This document shows, piece after piece, positions 46,814 to 54,649 of a stretch of 64,000 nucleotides of DNA. The notes under the pieces were generated by a model. That model saw only the letters and a list, made by a program, of their open reading frames with translations. It had not been told where the DNA came from and made no database searches. Each line of letters opens with the position of its first letter. The first letter of the stretch is position 1. Both the position numbers and the translations under genes were made by a program. The stretch is from an uncultured Pseudomonadota bacterium (GTDB taxonomy: Bacteria > Bdellovibrionota_B > Oligoflexia > Oligoflexales > CAIYRB01): the NCBI GenBank assembly GCA_903928445.1, contig CAIYRB010000198.1, forward strand, positions 62,001 to 126,000, read 5' to 3'.

Positions 46814-47311
46814 ATGAAACGTCTTAGCACATTGATACTATTATTAGTTTTGTATGCTGCCCCGTCTTATAGTGCAGAGTCGAGCAACCGATTTGGTGTC
46901 CAGGTCTACTCGATCGACGGTGTTTCCGATGTGAGAGCCAGCTACGAGAGGTTACTTGATTACGAGCAGCTGCCGGATAGCAAAGGTGTCTACGGAGTAG
47001 AGCTCGGCGCTAGGAGCGAAGATGGCCATGGCAAGACTTCCCAGACGCGTTCAGAACTAGTCGCATTTTTTGGCGCACAAAAAGCGTCGGGATTCTTGTT
47101 CCACATCGGCGGCGGCTACGAATGCGACCATCACTGTGGACATGGTTTTGGCTTTCTTTCCGACCGCGTTGGTTTAATCAACTGCAGCGGCAAGTCTTGC
47201 ATGTCTTTTGGGGTGGATCTAAAGTTCAACTTCAAAAACGAGGATCTACCCAACCAGACGAGGTCGAATCAGCAGCTGTCGCTAAATCCTTATGTAGGCT
47301 TCTACTTCTAA
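46814..47311 (+). CDS. Small exported barrel-like protein
   Basis: A 165-residue exported protein with a signal peptide (RLSTLILLLVLYAAPSYSAE). Alternating strands and a terminal aromatic (LSLNPYVGFYF) suggest a small outer-membrane barrel. A Cys/His patch (ECDHHCGHGFGF) and NCSGKSC lie in the middle. AAAGGA precedes the ATG. It is co-directional with the glycine-rich gene, 11 bases apart. Base composition here is lower in GC than in the flanking housekeeping genes, by eye. Not recognised. Confidence 0.6.
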   Translation: MKRLSTLILLLVLYAAPSYSAESSNRFGVQVYSIDGVSDVRASYERLLDYEQLPDSKGVYGVELGARSEDGHGKTSQTRSELVAFFGAQKASGFLFHIGGGYECDHHCGHGFGFLSDRVGLINCSGKSCMSFGVDLKFNFKNEDLPNQTRSNQQLSLNPYVGFYF

Positions 47312-47583
47312 TGCCTCGTATGCAGAATGGGCCCACTCATGTCGAAGAGTGGCTTGAGGTCATACTGCTTCACGACATCATGATCAAAGGTGTAGACGAG
47401 CTCAAACGTCGGCGTCGGCACGACCTTTTTAATCTTCCGTAATTCCCATTTAGCATCACTCATTTTGTCACTCCATTCCTGGAATCCGCTGAAGAGGTTC
47501 GTGCGCCGTCGCATGGTCCCAATTACGTCGTAAGGCACTCCGATTTTTCTTTTCCCACGCCTGCACAAGCTTTTTCGCACTGT
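47308..47583 (-). pseudogene. Decayed duplicate of the DUF4160-DUF2442 pair
   Basis: Bases 47327-47583 are a close copy of 48912-49169. The copy contains the last 33 or so codons of the DUF4160 gene (KLVQAWEKKNRSALRRNWD and PLQRIPGME, then stop) and the first about 45 codons of the DUF2442 gene, starting at 47463 (MSDAKWELRKIKKVVP). DUF2442 then runs into unrelated sequence (LHTRH, stop at 47308). Both ends are lost, one base differs in length between the two genes, and the 5' half of DUF4160 is gone, so this copy cannot make the full pair. Confidence 0.75.
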
Positions 47584-48366
47584 CGGCCAGGACCCAGCCG
47601 GAATGCGAACCCACTCTTGGTTAGTGAGCGCTGCTCGTCCGTTGCAAAGTTGCTTTTGAAACAACCCCTTAGAACCCAACCCACTGAAAGAAAAGAGAAA
47701 TTGTTGAGTGATGCCTCCATGTTTGGTATAGTGGCCCCCAATGGGGGAGGGGCGCGCCATGGCAAAGCTGGCGGGGGCCATCGACCGAGCGATCGGTAAG
47801 GACCCGATCGGCTTGGCTGCCCTGGCTTCCCTTTGAAGGAAGCCGGTAACGATCAGGGGGCAGCAATTCGTCATTCAGCATCTGGCCAGGGAGGGCTGGT
47901 AGCCTGTGTAAGCCGCCGCTGATTAGTCGCGATGAGGACCTTCTAGTCACACAGGTGATCGAGCTGCGGCGGTTGGCGGGCAAAGTCCGCTTTACTAACT
48001 CTGTCGGCCAAGCCCAGGCGGTGTCGCAGAACGTCTAATCATGCTGCTGCTATCACCGGACTGGACGCCATGATTTGGCGCCGACACGATAGCAGTGTTA
48101 CATCAGGCTTGATCTGCGGATTGGCCTTGGCAGCTTTAGCAGGGTACTTGGGGGACTACGCCCCCAGCCATTCGCGACGGACACAAAATATTGGCAAGGT
48201 ATTGCCGTTACCTTGATTGGCGGCGACCGTAATTGGCCTAATTACGGTCATTCGGTTCTCTGCGGCACTTGCAGGAGACGCAGCTTTGAACAAGCGCATT
48301 TTCCTTGGTTTACTGGTCCTGCAGTGATACCTCCCTGCCCGAATAATTTTTGGCAGGGGGGTGACG
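47584..48366. other. 783-base stretch without a recognisable gene, with several dyads
   Basis: No reading frame here looks like a real protein in either strand. A short fragment (47921-48038: RDEDLLVTQVIELRRLAGKV) reads like part of a decayed gene, unidentified. Two stem-loops lie near the end: 48196-48214 (AAGGTA/TACCTT) and a 25-base dyad at 48225-48249 (GACCGTAATT, GGCCT, AATTACGGTC). No transposase, terminal inverted repeats or integrase can be supported. Confidence 0.55.
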
Positions 48367-48750
48367 GTGACAAGCATTCCGGACAACTATTACGGCTGGT
48401 GGCGCATCACCAGCACCGAAACCTGGAGTGATGATGGGCTTGATATCCTTGGTCTGGCTCTCCTCTCTTTGACTGGTGACGACGACCGCCTTCGCATGCA
48501 CTGCCTGCTAGCTGAGCTTGAGGCTCATCAAACAAAGACCGGCGTGTCTTTCACCTGGAGTGGAGCATGGGAGTTCGACCAAATGACTGGCAGCGGGCGC
48601 GTCAGACTTGGCAAGGACGGCCGGTTGAAAGGGACTATCAAGATTAAGAACGGCGACAGCAGTACCTTTGTCGCAGAAAGAGCGCCGCCGCCAGCCACTG
48701 CCATTCCCGAACCACCATCCTACCGCGACAAGTGGCGTCGCCGGTGGTAG
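48367..48750 (+). CDS. Small uncharacterised protein of the YYGWWRI type
   Basis: A 127-residue soluble protein. It opens SIPDNYYGWWRITSTETWSD and contains LDILGLALLSLTGDDDRLRM, VSFTWSGAWEFDQMTGSGR and IKIKNGDSSTFVAER. I recall this pattern only from uncharacterised bacterial proteins scattered among accessory regions, without known function. It looks like a small beta-sandwich. The GTG at 48367 follows a G-rich stretch (GCAGGGGG); a GTG two codons earlier is possible. It converges with the DUF2442 gene. Confidence 0.6.
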   Translation: MTSIPDNYYGWWRITSTETWSDDGLDILGLALLSLTGDDDRLRMHCLLAELEAHQTKTGVSFTWSGAWEFDQMTGSGRVRLGKDGRLKGTIKIKNGDSSTFVAERAPPPATAIPEPPSYRDKWRRRW

Positions 48751-48763
48751 TAAGCAGCAGTTC

Positions 48764-49048
48764 TTAAGCCGCCGACTTTTTGATGCGCTTGACATCTTTG
48801 GCTTCCAGGTAGATTAGGTCAGCGCAAATGTCGAAGCCATTGGGCCACGTAGGAACGCCCATCTCCAGGAATACTTTCTTGAAGAAAGTAATCTTCCGCA
48901 GCGGTTCAAGCATGGGTCCACTCATGTCGAAGAGTGGCTTGAGGTCATACTGCTTCACGACATCATTATCAAAGGTGCAGACGAGCTCAAACGTCGACGT
49001 CGGCACTACCTTTTTAATCTTCCGTAATTCCCACTTAGCTGTGCTCAT
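48764..49048 (-). CDS. DUF2442 protein
   Basis: A 94-residue DUF2442 protein: KWELRKIKKVVPTSTFELVC, FDNDVVKQYDLKPLFD, MLEPLRKITFFKKVFLEMG and TWPNGFDICADLIYLEA, the last being the family signature. It starts 5 bases after the DUF4160 stop, with GGAG overlapping that stop region, so the two are an operon. DUF4160-DUF2442 pairs are widely seen together in bacteria and have been suggested to be toxin-antitoxin-like; this is not settled. Confidence 0.88.
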   Translation of the reverse strand: MSTAKWELRKIKKVVPTSTFELVCTFDNDVVKQYDLKPLFDMSGPMLEPLRKITFFKKVFLEMGVPTWPNGFDICADLIYLEAKDVKRIKKSAA

Positions 49049-49053
49049 TTTGC

Positions 49054-49314
49054 TTACTCCATTCCTGGAATCCGCTGAAGCGGTTGGTGCGCCGCCGCAC
49101 GGTCCCAATTGCGTCGCAAGGCACTCCGATTTTTCTTTTCCCATGCCTGCACGAGCTTTTTCGCACTGTGCGGCAGCTCACCAGCTAATAACTTTCCAGT
49201 ACCAATTTCAAACGCGGCCTGGAACCCCTGATACTCAGCGTGGAAATGCGGCGGGTTGTGGTCGCCAAAGTTCAGGCGAATGATGATGCCATAAAATACA
49301 GATATAATTGGCAA
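49054..49314 (-). CDS. DUF4160 protein
   Basis: An 86-residue DUF4160 protein: PIISVFYGIIIRLNFGDHNP, PHFHAEYQGFQAAFEI, GELPHSAKKLVQAWEKKN and RSALRRNWDRA. The HNPPHFHAEY motif is the family hallmark. The start is TTG, supported by a perfect AGGAGG six bases upstream. It is the first gene of the pair with DUF2442 and lies downstream of the tRNA genes on the same strand. Confidence 0.88.
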   Translation of the reverse strand: MPIISVFYGIIIRLNFGDHNPPHFHAEYQGFQAAFEIGTGKLLAGELPHSAKKLVQAWEKKNRSALRRNWDRAAAHQPLQRIPGME

Positions 49315-49481
49315 TCAGAGCCTCCTGGACATCTCCCGCTGGACAGTAGATGTACCATGATATCCTACCTAGGTCAGCCCACCATCCAATCGCAGTCCCC
49401 CAAACGCCAAGAGGCCCCCTCTCGGAAGCCTCTTCGCTATCTTCATGCAGAACTCAAAAAACGGTTCTACACCGGTGATTA

Positions 49482-49559
49482 TGGCGTCCCCAGGGGGATT
49501 TGAACCCCCGTCGCTGCCGTGAAAGGGCAGTGTCCTGGGCCAGGCTAGACGATGGGGAC
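49482..49559 (-). tRNA. tRNA-Glu (anticodon TTC)
   Basis: Read on the minus strand, GTCCCCA pairs with TGGGGAC to form the acceptor stem. The anticodon loop CTTTCAC gives TTC in the stem CTGCC/GGCAG. The T-arm contains GGTTCAAATCC. The 3' discriminator G and CCA are encoded (49482-49485). It is the second gene of a Lys-Glu pair. Confidence 0.95.
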
Positions 49560-49581
49560 GTCTATAGAAACAAACTTGGTC

Positions 49582-49657
49582 TGGTGAGCCGTGATGGATT
49601 CGAACCATCGACCCGTACATTAAAAGTGTACTGCTCTACCAACTGAGCTAACGGCCC
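49582..49657 (-). tRNA. tRNA-Lys (anticodon TTT)
   Basis: On the minus strand, GGGCCGT pairs with ACGGCTC (one G-T pair). The D-arm is TAGCTCAGTTGGTAGAGC, the anticodon loop CTTTTAA gives TTT between GTACA and TGTAC, and the T-arm contains GGTTCGAATCC. CCA is encoded (49582-49584). It lies 22 bases upstream of tRNA-Glu. The 49658-49898 gap holds no gene. Confidence 0.96.
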
Positions 49658-49898
49658 GTAATACTGCCAAAACTTTCGCTTTGTCACTACGGTTCGACCA
49701 AGGGAGGACTCGTTGTACAGTGACCCCCCCTAGGTGTCAACATTTTATCTCGCACTTTCTGCCGCCAATGGTGACCCCTTCTTCGTCTGCTCGTGAATTG
49801 CTTTTTTAAATCTCCTGGCCTAGACTGCCCCGGTCCTGAAAGGATGCTAAGTTCTTTCAGCCAGCGCTTTCATTTGCTTCGATTCGGACGCACGAGCC

Positions 49899-50222
49899 AT
49901 GACTGTCATCAAGCGTAGCCGCCAAGATTCCAGTGCCGACCTCATTGCAGCCATTGATGCGCTCGTGCCCTTGCTGCGCGATCAAAAGGAAGCAGAGGCC
50001 GCCGATGCCCTCGTGGCCGCCGCCGCCGCACTCAAGAGCTCCAAGGCCCTCAGCGATGGCCACAAGGCGGCCGTTAACGCCATCGTCGATGCATTCGAAG
50101 GGGACCACGAGCTGATCTCCTATACGTTTCAGCGCAACGAGGGCGGACATCAGTGGACCGAGGTTGAAGAGTTGTCGCAAGCAAGCTCGCGCGTCATCAG
50201 CCTAGCTCGACGCATGCAGTAA
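49899..50222 (+). CDS. Small helical protein upstream of cardiolipin synthase
   Basis: A 107-residue, Ala-rich, mostly helical protein (ADLIAAIDALVPLLRDQKEA, AADALVAAAAALKSS) with no signal peptide and no motif I recognise. It ends 7 bases before the cls start on the same strand, which supports it as a real, co-transcribed gene. The antisense frame at 49857-50180 is less likely because it has no such context. Confidence 0.55.
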   Translation: MTVIKRSRQDSSADLIAAIDALVPLLRDQKEAEAADALVAAAAALKSSKALSDGHKAAVNAIVDAFEGDHELISYTFQRNEGGHQWTEVEELSQASSRVISLARRMQ

Positions 50223-50229
50223 GACCTCA

Positions 50230-51741
50230 ATGCACGTGCATTGGAGCGATCCGGTTTTTTATGCGCTGATCTCGATTTATGCACTTGCCGTCTATAATTG
50301 CATCAAGGTCCTGGGCAACCGCACCTCGGCCGGTGCGTCGATCGCATGGATCTTGCTGCACTTGACGGTGCCGTATGTCGCCGTGCCGCTCTACTACTTA
50401 CTCGGCGACTTTCGCATTCGCGGCTACGTTAGGCGGCACCGAGCCGCACAGCAGCGGATCGATGACACTGGAGTCTCTCCGCTGCTTGAGGCAGCGCCAA
50501 AAACGTCCGACTTAGCGCCGTCACTTCAGACCAACTACCACTCTTTTCACCATGTGTTTCGGCAATTTGGCTCGGCCTTCGTGCCACAGCACGGCGACGT
50601 CGAGCTGCTGGTCGATGGCCAGGCGACCTTTAAAGCGATCTTTGCCGCTATTAGTTCGGCCAAGAGTTACATCATCGTCCAATACTACATCGTCCGGTCG
50701 GATCGCTTAGGCCTTGAGCTCAAGCGACTGCTTAGCGAACGGGCAAAGCAAGGCATCACCGTCTACATGCTCTATGACGATATGGGCTCGTTTTGGTTAT
50801 CGCGCAAATATATCCGCGATCTGCGCAAAGCCGGCGTCAAAGTGGAGCGCTTCCTGCCGATTACCGGCTTCAAGCGGGCCTTTCAGGTCAACTTTCGCAA
50901 TCATCGCAAGTTAGTGGTGGTCGATGGTCAAGTCGCCTTTACCGGGGGCCTCAATATCGGCGAAGAGTACGCGGCCAAGCGTTCGATCAAATTGCGCCAG
51001 CGTTACTGGCGTGACACCCATCTGCGGCTGACGGGTGGGCTCGTAGCGCAGATGGAGGACGTCTTTTTCGAAGATTGGTATTTCTCGACCAAAGAACTCA
51101 TCGATCTTGCTCAACTCGATACGACTTCTGGCAAAAGGCCAAAGCTAGCAATGGCTAAGCCGTCGCAGCAACCTGTTGCTGCCCGGCCACCCAGAAAGGT
51201 GCTGCAGCTGATTCCCACTGGTCCTACTGACGCCACCGTGATTAGCCTGCTGTTCGTCATCCAGATGATCAATGCCGCCAAGGTGCGCCTGTGGATAGCC
51301 ACCCCGTATCTGGTGCCGGACTCGTCACTGATCCGCGCCTTGGAATTGGCGGCGCTGCGCGGAGTCGACGTTCGACTGATGATTCCGCGTACCTCTGACA
51401 GCTTGGTGATGCAATGGGTATCGATCTCCTACGCCAAAGAAATGAAGAGCCGCGGCATTCAAATTCTGTTGTATGTCAAAGGCTTCATGCATCAGAAGGT
51501 GTTCCTAGTCGATCACGGACTCGCAGCCATCGGCACGATGAACGTCGACAACCGGGCCATGTTCCTTAACTTTGAGATGATGGTCCTGATCCACGACGAA
51601 GCCTTCAATCAGCAGGTGGCGGAGATGCTGCAGACCGATTTCTCAACCTGCCGCCCCCTAACGCGCAAAACCGGCCGTTTTCGCCGCTATCTCGAGACGC
51701 TGCGTGGTAATGCCGCTAGCTTGCTCGCGCCCATGCTGTAA
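50230..51741 (+). CDS. cls: Cardiolipin synthase
   Basis: A 503-residue phospholipase D superfamily enzyme that joins phosphatidylglycerols into cardiolipin at the inner membrane. Two N-terminal membrane helices (FYALISIYALAVYNCIKVLG, SIAWILLHLTVPYVAVPLYY) precede two PLD domains, each with an HKD motif: NHRKLVVVDGQVAFTGGLNI and HQKVFLVDHGLAAIGTMNVD. Length and layout match bacterial Cls. The terminator-like hairpin overlaps its stop codon. Confidence 0.96.
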   Translation: MHVHWSDPVFYALISIYALAVYNCIKVLGNRTSAGASIAWILLHLTVPYVAVPLYYLLGDFRIRGYVRRHRAAQQRIDDTGVSPLLEAAPKTSDLAPSLQTNYHSFHHVFRQFGSAFVPQHGDVELLVDGQATFKAIFAAISSAKSYIIVQYYIVRSDRLGLELKRLLSERAKQGITVYMLYDDMGSFWLSRKYIRDLRKAGVKVERFLPITGFKRAFQVNFRNHRKLVVVDGQVAFTGGLNIGEEYAAKRSIKLRQRYWRDTHLRLTGGLVAQMEDVFFEDWYFSTKELIDLAQLDTTSGKRPKLAMAKPSQQPVAARPPRKVLQLIPTGPTDATVISLLFVIQMINAAKVRLWIATPYLVPDSSLIRALELAALRGVDVRLMIPRTSDSLVMQWVSISYAKEMKSRGIQILLYVKGFMHQKVFLVDHGLAAIGTMNVDNRAMFLNFEMMVLIHDEAFNQQVAEMLQTDFSTCRPLTRKTGRFRRYLETLRGNAASLLAPML

Positions 51742-51769
51742 CTATGGCCATCAAATACAGCTAGTTACA
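51737..51769 (+). terminator. Terminator-like hairpin at the end of cls
   Basis: TGTAACTA (51737-51744, including the cls stop) pairs perfectly with TAGTTACA (51762-51769), followed at once by TTTT. The 17-base loop and AT-rich stem make it weak but otherwise in the expected place. The rest of the gap to 51978 has one more hairpin (51875-51899) and no gene. Confidence 0.42.
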
Positions 51770-51978
51770 TTTTCGCGGCACGTGCTCATCGGTGCGGGCC
51801 CTGAGCAGCATCGAAGAATAGCCAAGGTTTACCCCTGACTCAATGGTGCCGCCTTGAATGTCGGCCAGCTAATTGATAGAAAGCCGAAGCGGCTCTATCT
51901 GAGCGAAGGCCAATCAGGCCCCGGACCTGTCCCTCAAGAGTTGGGGACTTGCCGGAGCAGAAACCCGCGAGAGGGCCA

Positions 51979-52491
51979 ATGACCCAGACCAGTAAAGCCA
52001 GTGTGATCGTGACCTGGGACCGAGCAGGTATCGAAGCCCTGACCGACACCTGCGGCCCAGCCGCCGCAAGTTGGCTGTCGGCCCATGGTTTTGCCGTCGG
52101 TCCCATCGAGGTCGTCGCGTCCGAGTGGTCCGACTTAAGTGCGGCATTGACCCGGGCAGTAGCGAATGGCCAACACTTAGTGACCATCTGCGGGGGTGTC
52201 GGGCTGGGGGTCAAGGATATCTCCCCCCAGGTCGTAGAGAAGATGAGTGACTACGCCATTCCTGGTTTAGGCGAATTATGGCGCCGCGAGAGTTTGAAAT
52301 ACTCCCTGAGCTCCTACCTGAGCCGAAGCGGCGGTTGGGTTAAAGATGGCACGCTGCTCCTCGCCATACCGGGAAGCGCTAAGGCTGCGGTTGAGTACCT
52401 TGGCATCGTCGGTGATGTACTACCTCTTGCGCTCAAAGGACTGCGTTTTAGCCACGATCACCATAGTGAAACAGTGGAGGGCCATGCATAG
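51979..52491 (+). CDS. MoaB/MogA-like molybdopterin-binding-domain protein
   Basis: A 170-residue protein of the MoaB/MogA fold used in molybdenum cofactor synthesis. It shows HLVTICGGVGLGVKDISPQV (usual GGTGLGPRD), AIPGLGELWRRESLKYSLSS and GTLLLAIPGSAKAAVEYLG, the family C-terminal signature. The GGTGxxxRD motif reads GGVGLGVKD, with Thr to Val and Arg to Lys changes, so MPT adenylyl transfer is uncertain. No other moa or mog genes are in the window. The frame is open to 51949; the ATG at 51979 fits the family start. Confidence 0.78.
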   Translation: MTQTSKASVIVTWDRAGIEALTDTCGPAAASWLSAHGFAVGPIEVVASEWSDLSAALTRAVANGQHLVTICGGVGLGVKDISPQVVEKMSDYAIPGLGELWRRESLKYSLSSYLSRSGGWVKDGTLLLAIPGSAKAAVEYLGIVGDVLPLALKGLRFSHDHHSETVEGHA

Positions 52492-52638
52492 CGGTCACGT
52501 GGGACAGGGACGGGTGATCATTTGACGGGCCATCCAAAACATTTAGCGCCCCGGAAGTTCCACTAGGATTCTAGACAAATTCCGGCTTAGACACGGGTCG
52601 AAGCCATCATCGTTTGACGACAGCGGACGGATAAGCCA

Positions 52639-53718
52639 TTGGAAGAAGACCAAGTCAACATCGATCTCCCATCAGTGATTACCACCAAGCAAAGGGTCTT
52701 GCAGGCCCGCGGCCAAGAGGTGCCCCTCGACTATTTCCTTTATTCTTGCCTGGAGCGCGAGCGCCTGGAAAAAGCCACCATAGGTGACAGCCAGCCGCAC
52801 ATTGCCTGGCCGCTTCTGCCCAAGGTCGGCGAGGGGGGGCCTGTGGCGGCCCTGGAGGGGCCTGACTTGGGCGCCCTAACGAAGAGCCTGCTGACCTGGT
52901 ACCAAGAGACTTTTCCTGAGCTCTCCGAAGACAAGGCCGTAGACCACGAGCATCTACTAAAGGTCGCTCCACCGGTGGTTGGACTCGCGCGCGACCTAGC
53001 ACGACTTTATCTAGAAAAGACCAAGGCGAAGCTGCCTGCATTCGACAAACGCGCTCAACCCGAAGCTGTTTGGGGCGATATTGAAAGCGCACTGAAGCAG
53101 TTCTTCCCAAAAATCCAGCATATGATCTTGCGCTACATTCAGTGGACCCATGCGGCAGAGGTCAAAGAAGTCTTTGAGCCCGGCAGCCGCCCTCCGGTCG
53201 GCCGCTTTGCCCCGCCTCCATTACCCCGGACCTTGGGTAACCGCGATGGAGGAAGACCAGATCGTGGAGGCAGACCTGACCGCGGACCACGCAGCGATGC
53301 ACCGCGTGCCCATGTCGCTCAGGACACCGCCGAACCCAAGGGACGCGAACCTGCCCCCCATGGCGGCAATAACCAAGACCGGGGCGGCCGACCAACACCG
53401 TCCGACCGAGGCGGCCGACCAACACCATCCGACCGGGGCGGAAGGCCGCCGCGCCGCGAAGGTGGTAGGCCCCCGCGCTCAGCTCATCCTGAAGGCGAAG
53501 AACAGACAGCTCGCCTCACCGTCGTCGCTCTCGCCGAAGTCGACCAAGCCATTGCCGAACTGCAAAGCGATGGCTCCAGGCAAGACCTCACGCTTAAGCC
53601 GACCAATAGCTTTTACCGGCGCCTGCAGCACCAAAAGATCGTCGATGCGGGCTTCAACTCAAACTCTGTTGGCGACGGACCAGACCGCGCGGTACAGATC
53701 TCGCGCAAGGATCCGTGA
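52639..53718 (+). CDS. R3H-domain protein with RG-rich linker
   Basis: A 359-residue protein. Residues about 1-185 form a helical domain of unknown family. Residues about 190-290 are disordered and rich in Arg-Gly (GGRPDRGGRPDRG, DRGGRPTPSDRGG). The C-terminal 65 residues resemble an R3H domain: LKPTNSFYRRLQHQKIVDAG with Arg-x-x-x-His, then SVGDGPDRAVQI. R3H binds single-stranded nucleic acid and RG repeats often bind RNA, so an RNA-binding role is likely. The start is TTG with GGACGGA upstream. An SDR gene begins three bases after its stop. Confidence 0.65.
   Translation: MEEDQVNIDLPSVITTKQRVLQARGQEVPLDYFLYSCLERERLEKATIGDSQPHIAWPLLPKVGEGGPVAALEGPDLGALTKSLLTWYQETFPELSEDKAVDHEHLLKVAPPVVGLARDLARLYLEKTKAKLPAFDKRAQPEAVWGDIESALKQFFPKIQHMILRYIQWTHAAEVKEVFEPGSRPPVGRFAPPPLPRTLGNRDGGRPDRGGRPDRGPRSDAPRAHVAQDTAEPKGREPAPHGGNNQDRGGRPTPSDRGGRPTPSDRGGRPPRREGGRPPRSAHPEGEEQTARLTVVALAEVDQAIAELQSDGSRQDLTLKPTNSFYRRLQHQKIVDAGFNSNSVGDGPDRAVQISRKDP
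53377..53441 (+). repeat. 27-base tandem repeat encoding DRGGRPTPS
   Basis: Two full units (53377-53403, 53404-53430) differ at two or three bases, and a partial third unit follows (53431-53441). Each encodes DRGGRPTPS in the RG-rich linker. The number of units may vary between strains. Confidence 0.8.
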
Positions 53719-53721
53719 GGC

Positions 53722-54492
53722 GTGGGCGCAAAGGCTAAAGTTGTCGTCATCACGGGGGCCAGCGCCGGTATCGGCAAAGCCTGCGCCGAGGCTTTTGCTC
53801 GCGCCGGTTATCGGCTGGCCCTTGGAGCGAGGCGACTTGAGCGGCTTGAGGAGGTCCGTAGCACCTTGGCGCAACTCGGCGCACCGGAAGTCCTGTGCGT
53901 AGCGCTGGATGTACGTTCCGAGGCCTCGATCGAGGCTTTTGCGGCCGCTGTAGAAGGGCGCTTCATCCATGTCGACCTTCTGCTAAACAACGCAGGCTTA
54001 GCCTCAGGGTTGTCTTCGGTCGCTTCCGGCCAGGACGTCGACTGGCAAGCGATGATCGATACAAATCTTTACGGTCTGCTACGCGTGACACGCCGCTTTC
54101 TTACCGGCATGCTTAAGCGCGGCCAAGGGCACATCATCAATATGGGTTCTGTTGCCGGCTTTCAAACCTACGCCAACGGCGCGGTCTATGCTGCGACTAA
54201 ACACGCCGTGAGAGCCATCAGTGGCGCGCTGCGTCTCGAACTAAACGGCACTGCCATTCGCGTCAGCGAAATCGACCCCGGGATGGTGGAAACAGAGTTT
54301 AGTCTGGTGCGGCTCCAGGATAAGGCCAAAGCCAAGGCCGTTTACAGCGGCATGACTCCGCTCAGCCCGGACGATATCGCTGATTGTGTGCTGTTCGCAG
54401 CAACCAGGCCAGCCCACGTCAATATCGACCACATCCTTGTTATGCCGACGGCCCAGGCTTCGGTCTATAAGACCCATCGGGAACCCACCTGA
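53722..54492 (+). CDS. Short-chain dehydrogenase/reductase (YdfG-like)
   Basis: A 256-residue classical SDR. It shows VVVITGASAGIGKACAEAFA for NADP binding, LLLNNAGLASG, INMGSVAGFQTYANGAVYAA with the catalytic Ser, and YAATKHAVRAISGALRLEL with Tyr and Lys, then VSEIDPGMVETEFS. The pattern is closest to the YdfG group (3-hydroxy acid or serine dehydrogenases); the substrate is not determined. The start is GTG, three bases after the R3H gene's stop. Confidence 0.88.
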   Translation: MGAKAKVVVITGASAGIGKACAEAFARAGYRLALGARRLERLEEVRSTLAQLGAPEVLCVALDVRSEASIEAFAAAVEGRFIHVDLLLNNAGLASGLSSVASGQDVDWQAMIDTNLYGLLRVTRRFLTGMLKRGQGHIINMGSVAGFQTYANGAVYAATKHAVRAISGALRLELNGTAIRVSEIDPGMVETEFSLVRLQDKAKAKAVYSGMTPLSPDDIADCVLFAATRPAHVNIDHILVMPTAQASVYKTHREPT

Positions 54493-54649
54493 AAGTCTGG
54501 GACTCGTCTCAAGCTTCGCGAGTCTGCCAAACGTCAGGCGATGTTTTTTTGCCTAGTTCGTCCCTGCAGAGCTAAAGTTTCTACCTCCGATGCCGAACCT
54601 TCATGCAGTAGCGATTGGATAGACCCGCGCGAAACATGGAGGTTTCGCC

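Noticed and set aside
47584-47880. Transposase C-terminal remnant in the gene-free stretch
   Set aside because: Translated frames on both strands gave no transposase motif that I could recognise, so no mobile element is claimed.
49482-49559. Integrase attachment site at the tRNA-Glu 3' end
   Set aside because: I searched by eye for a second copy of the last 20 bases of tRNA-Glu between 44.5 and 49.4 kb and found none, and no integrase gene is present.
49857-50180. Minus-strand frame opposite the small gene upstream of cls
   Set aside because: The plus-strand frame ends 7 bases before cls and has helical protein character; the minus frame lacks such context.
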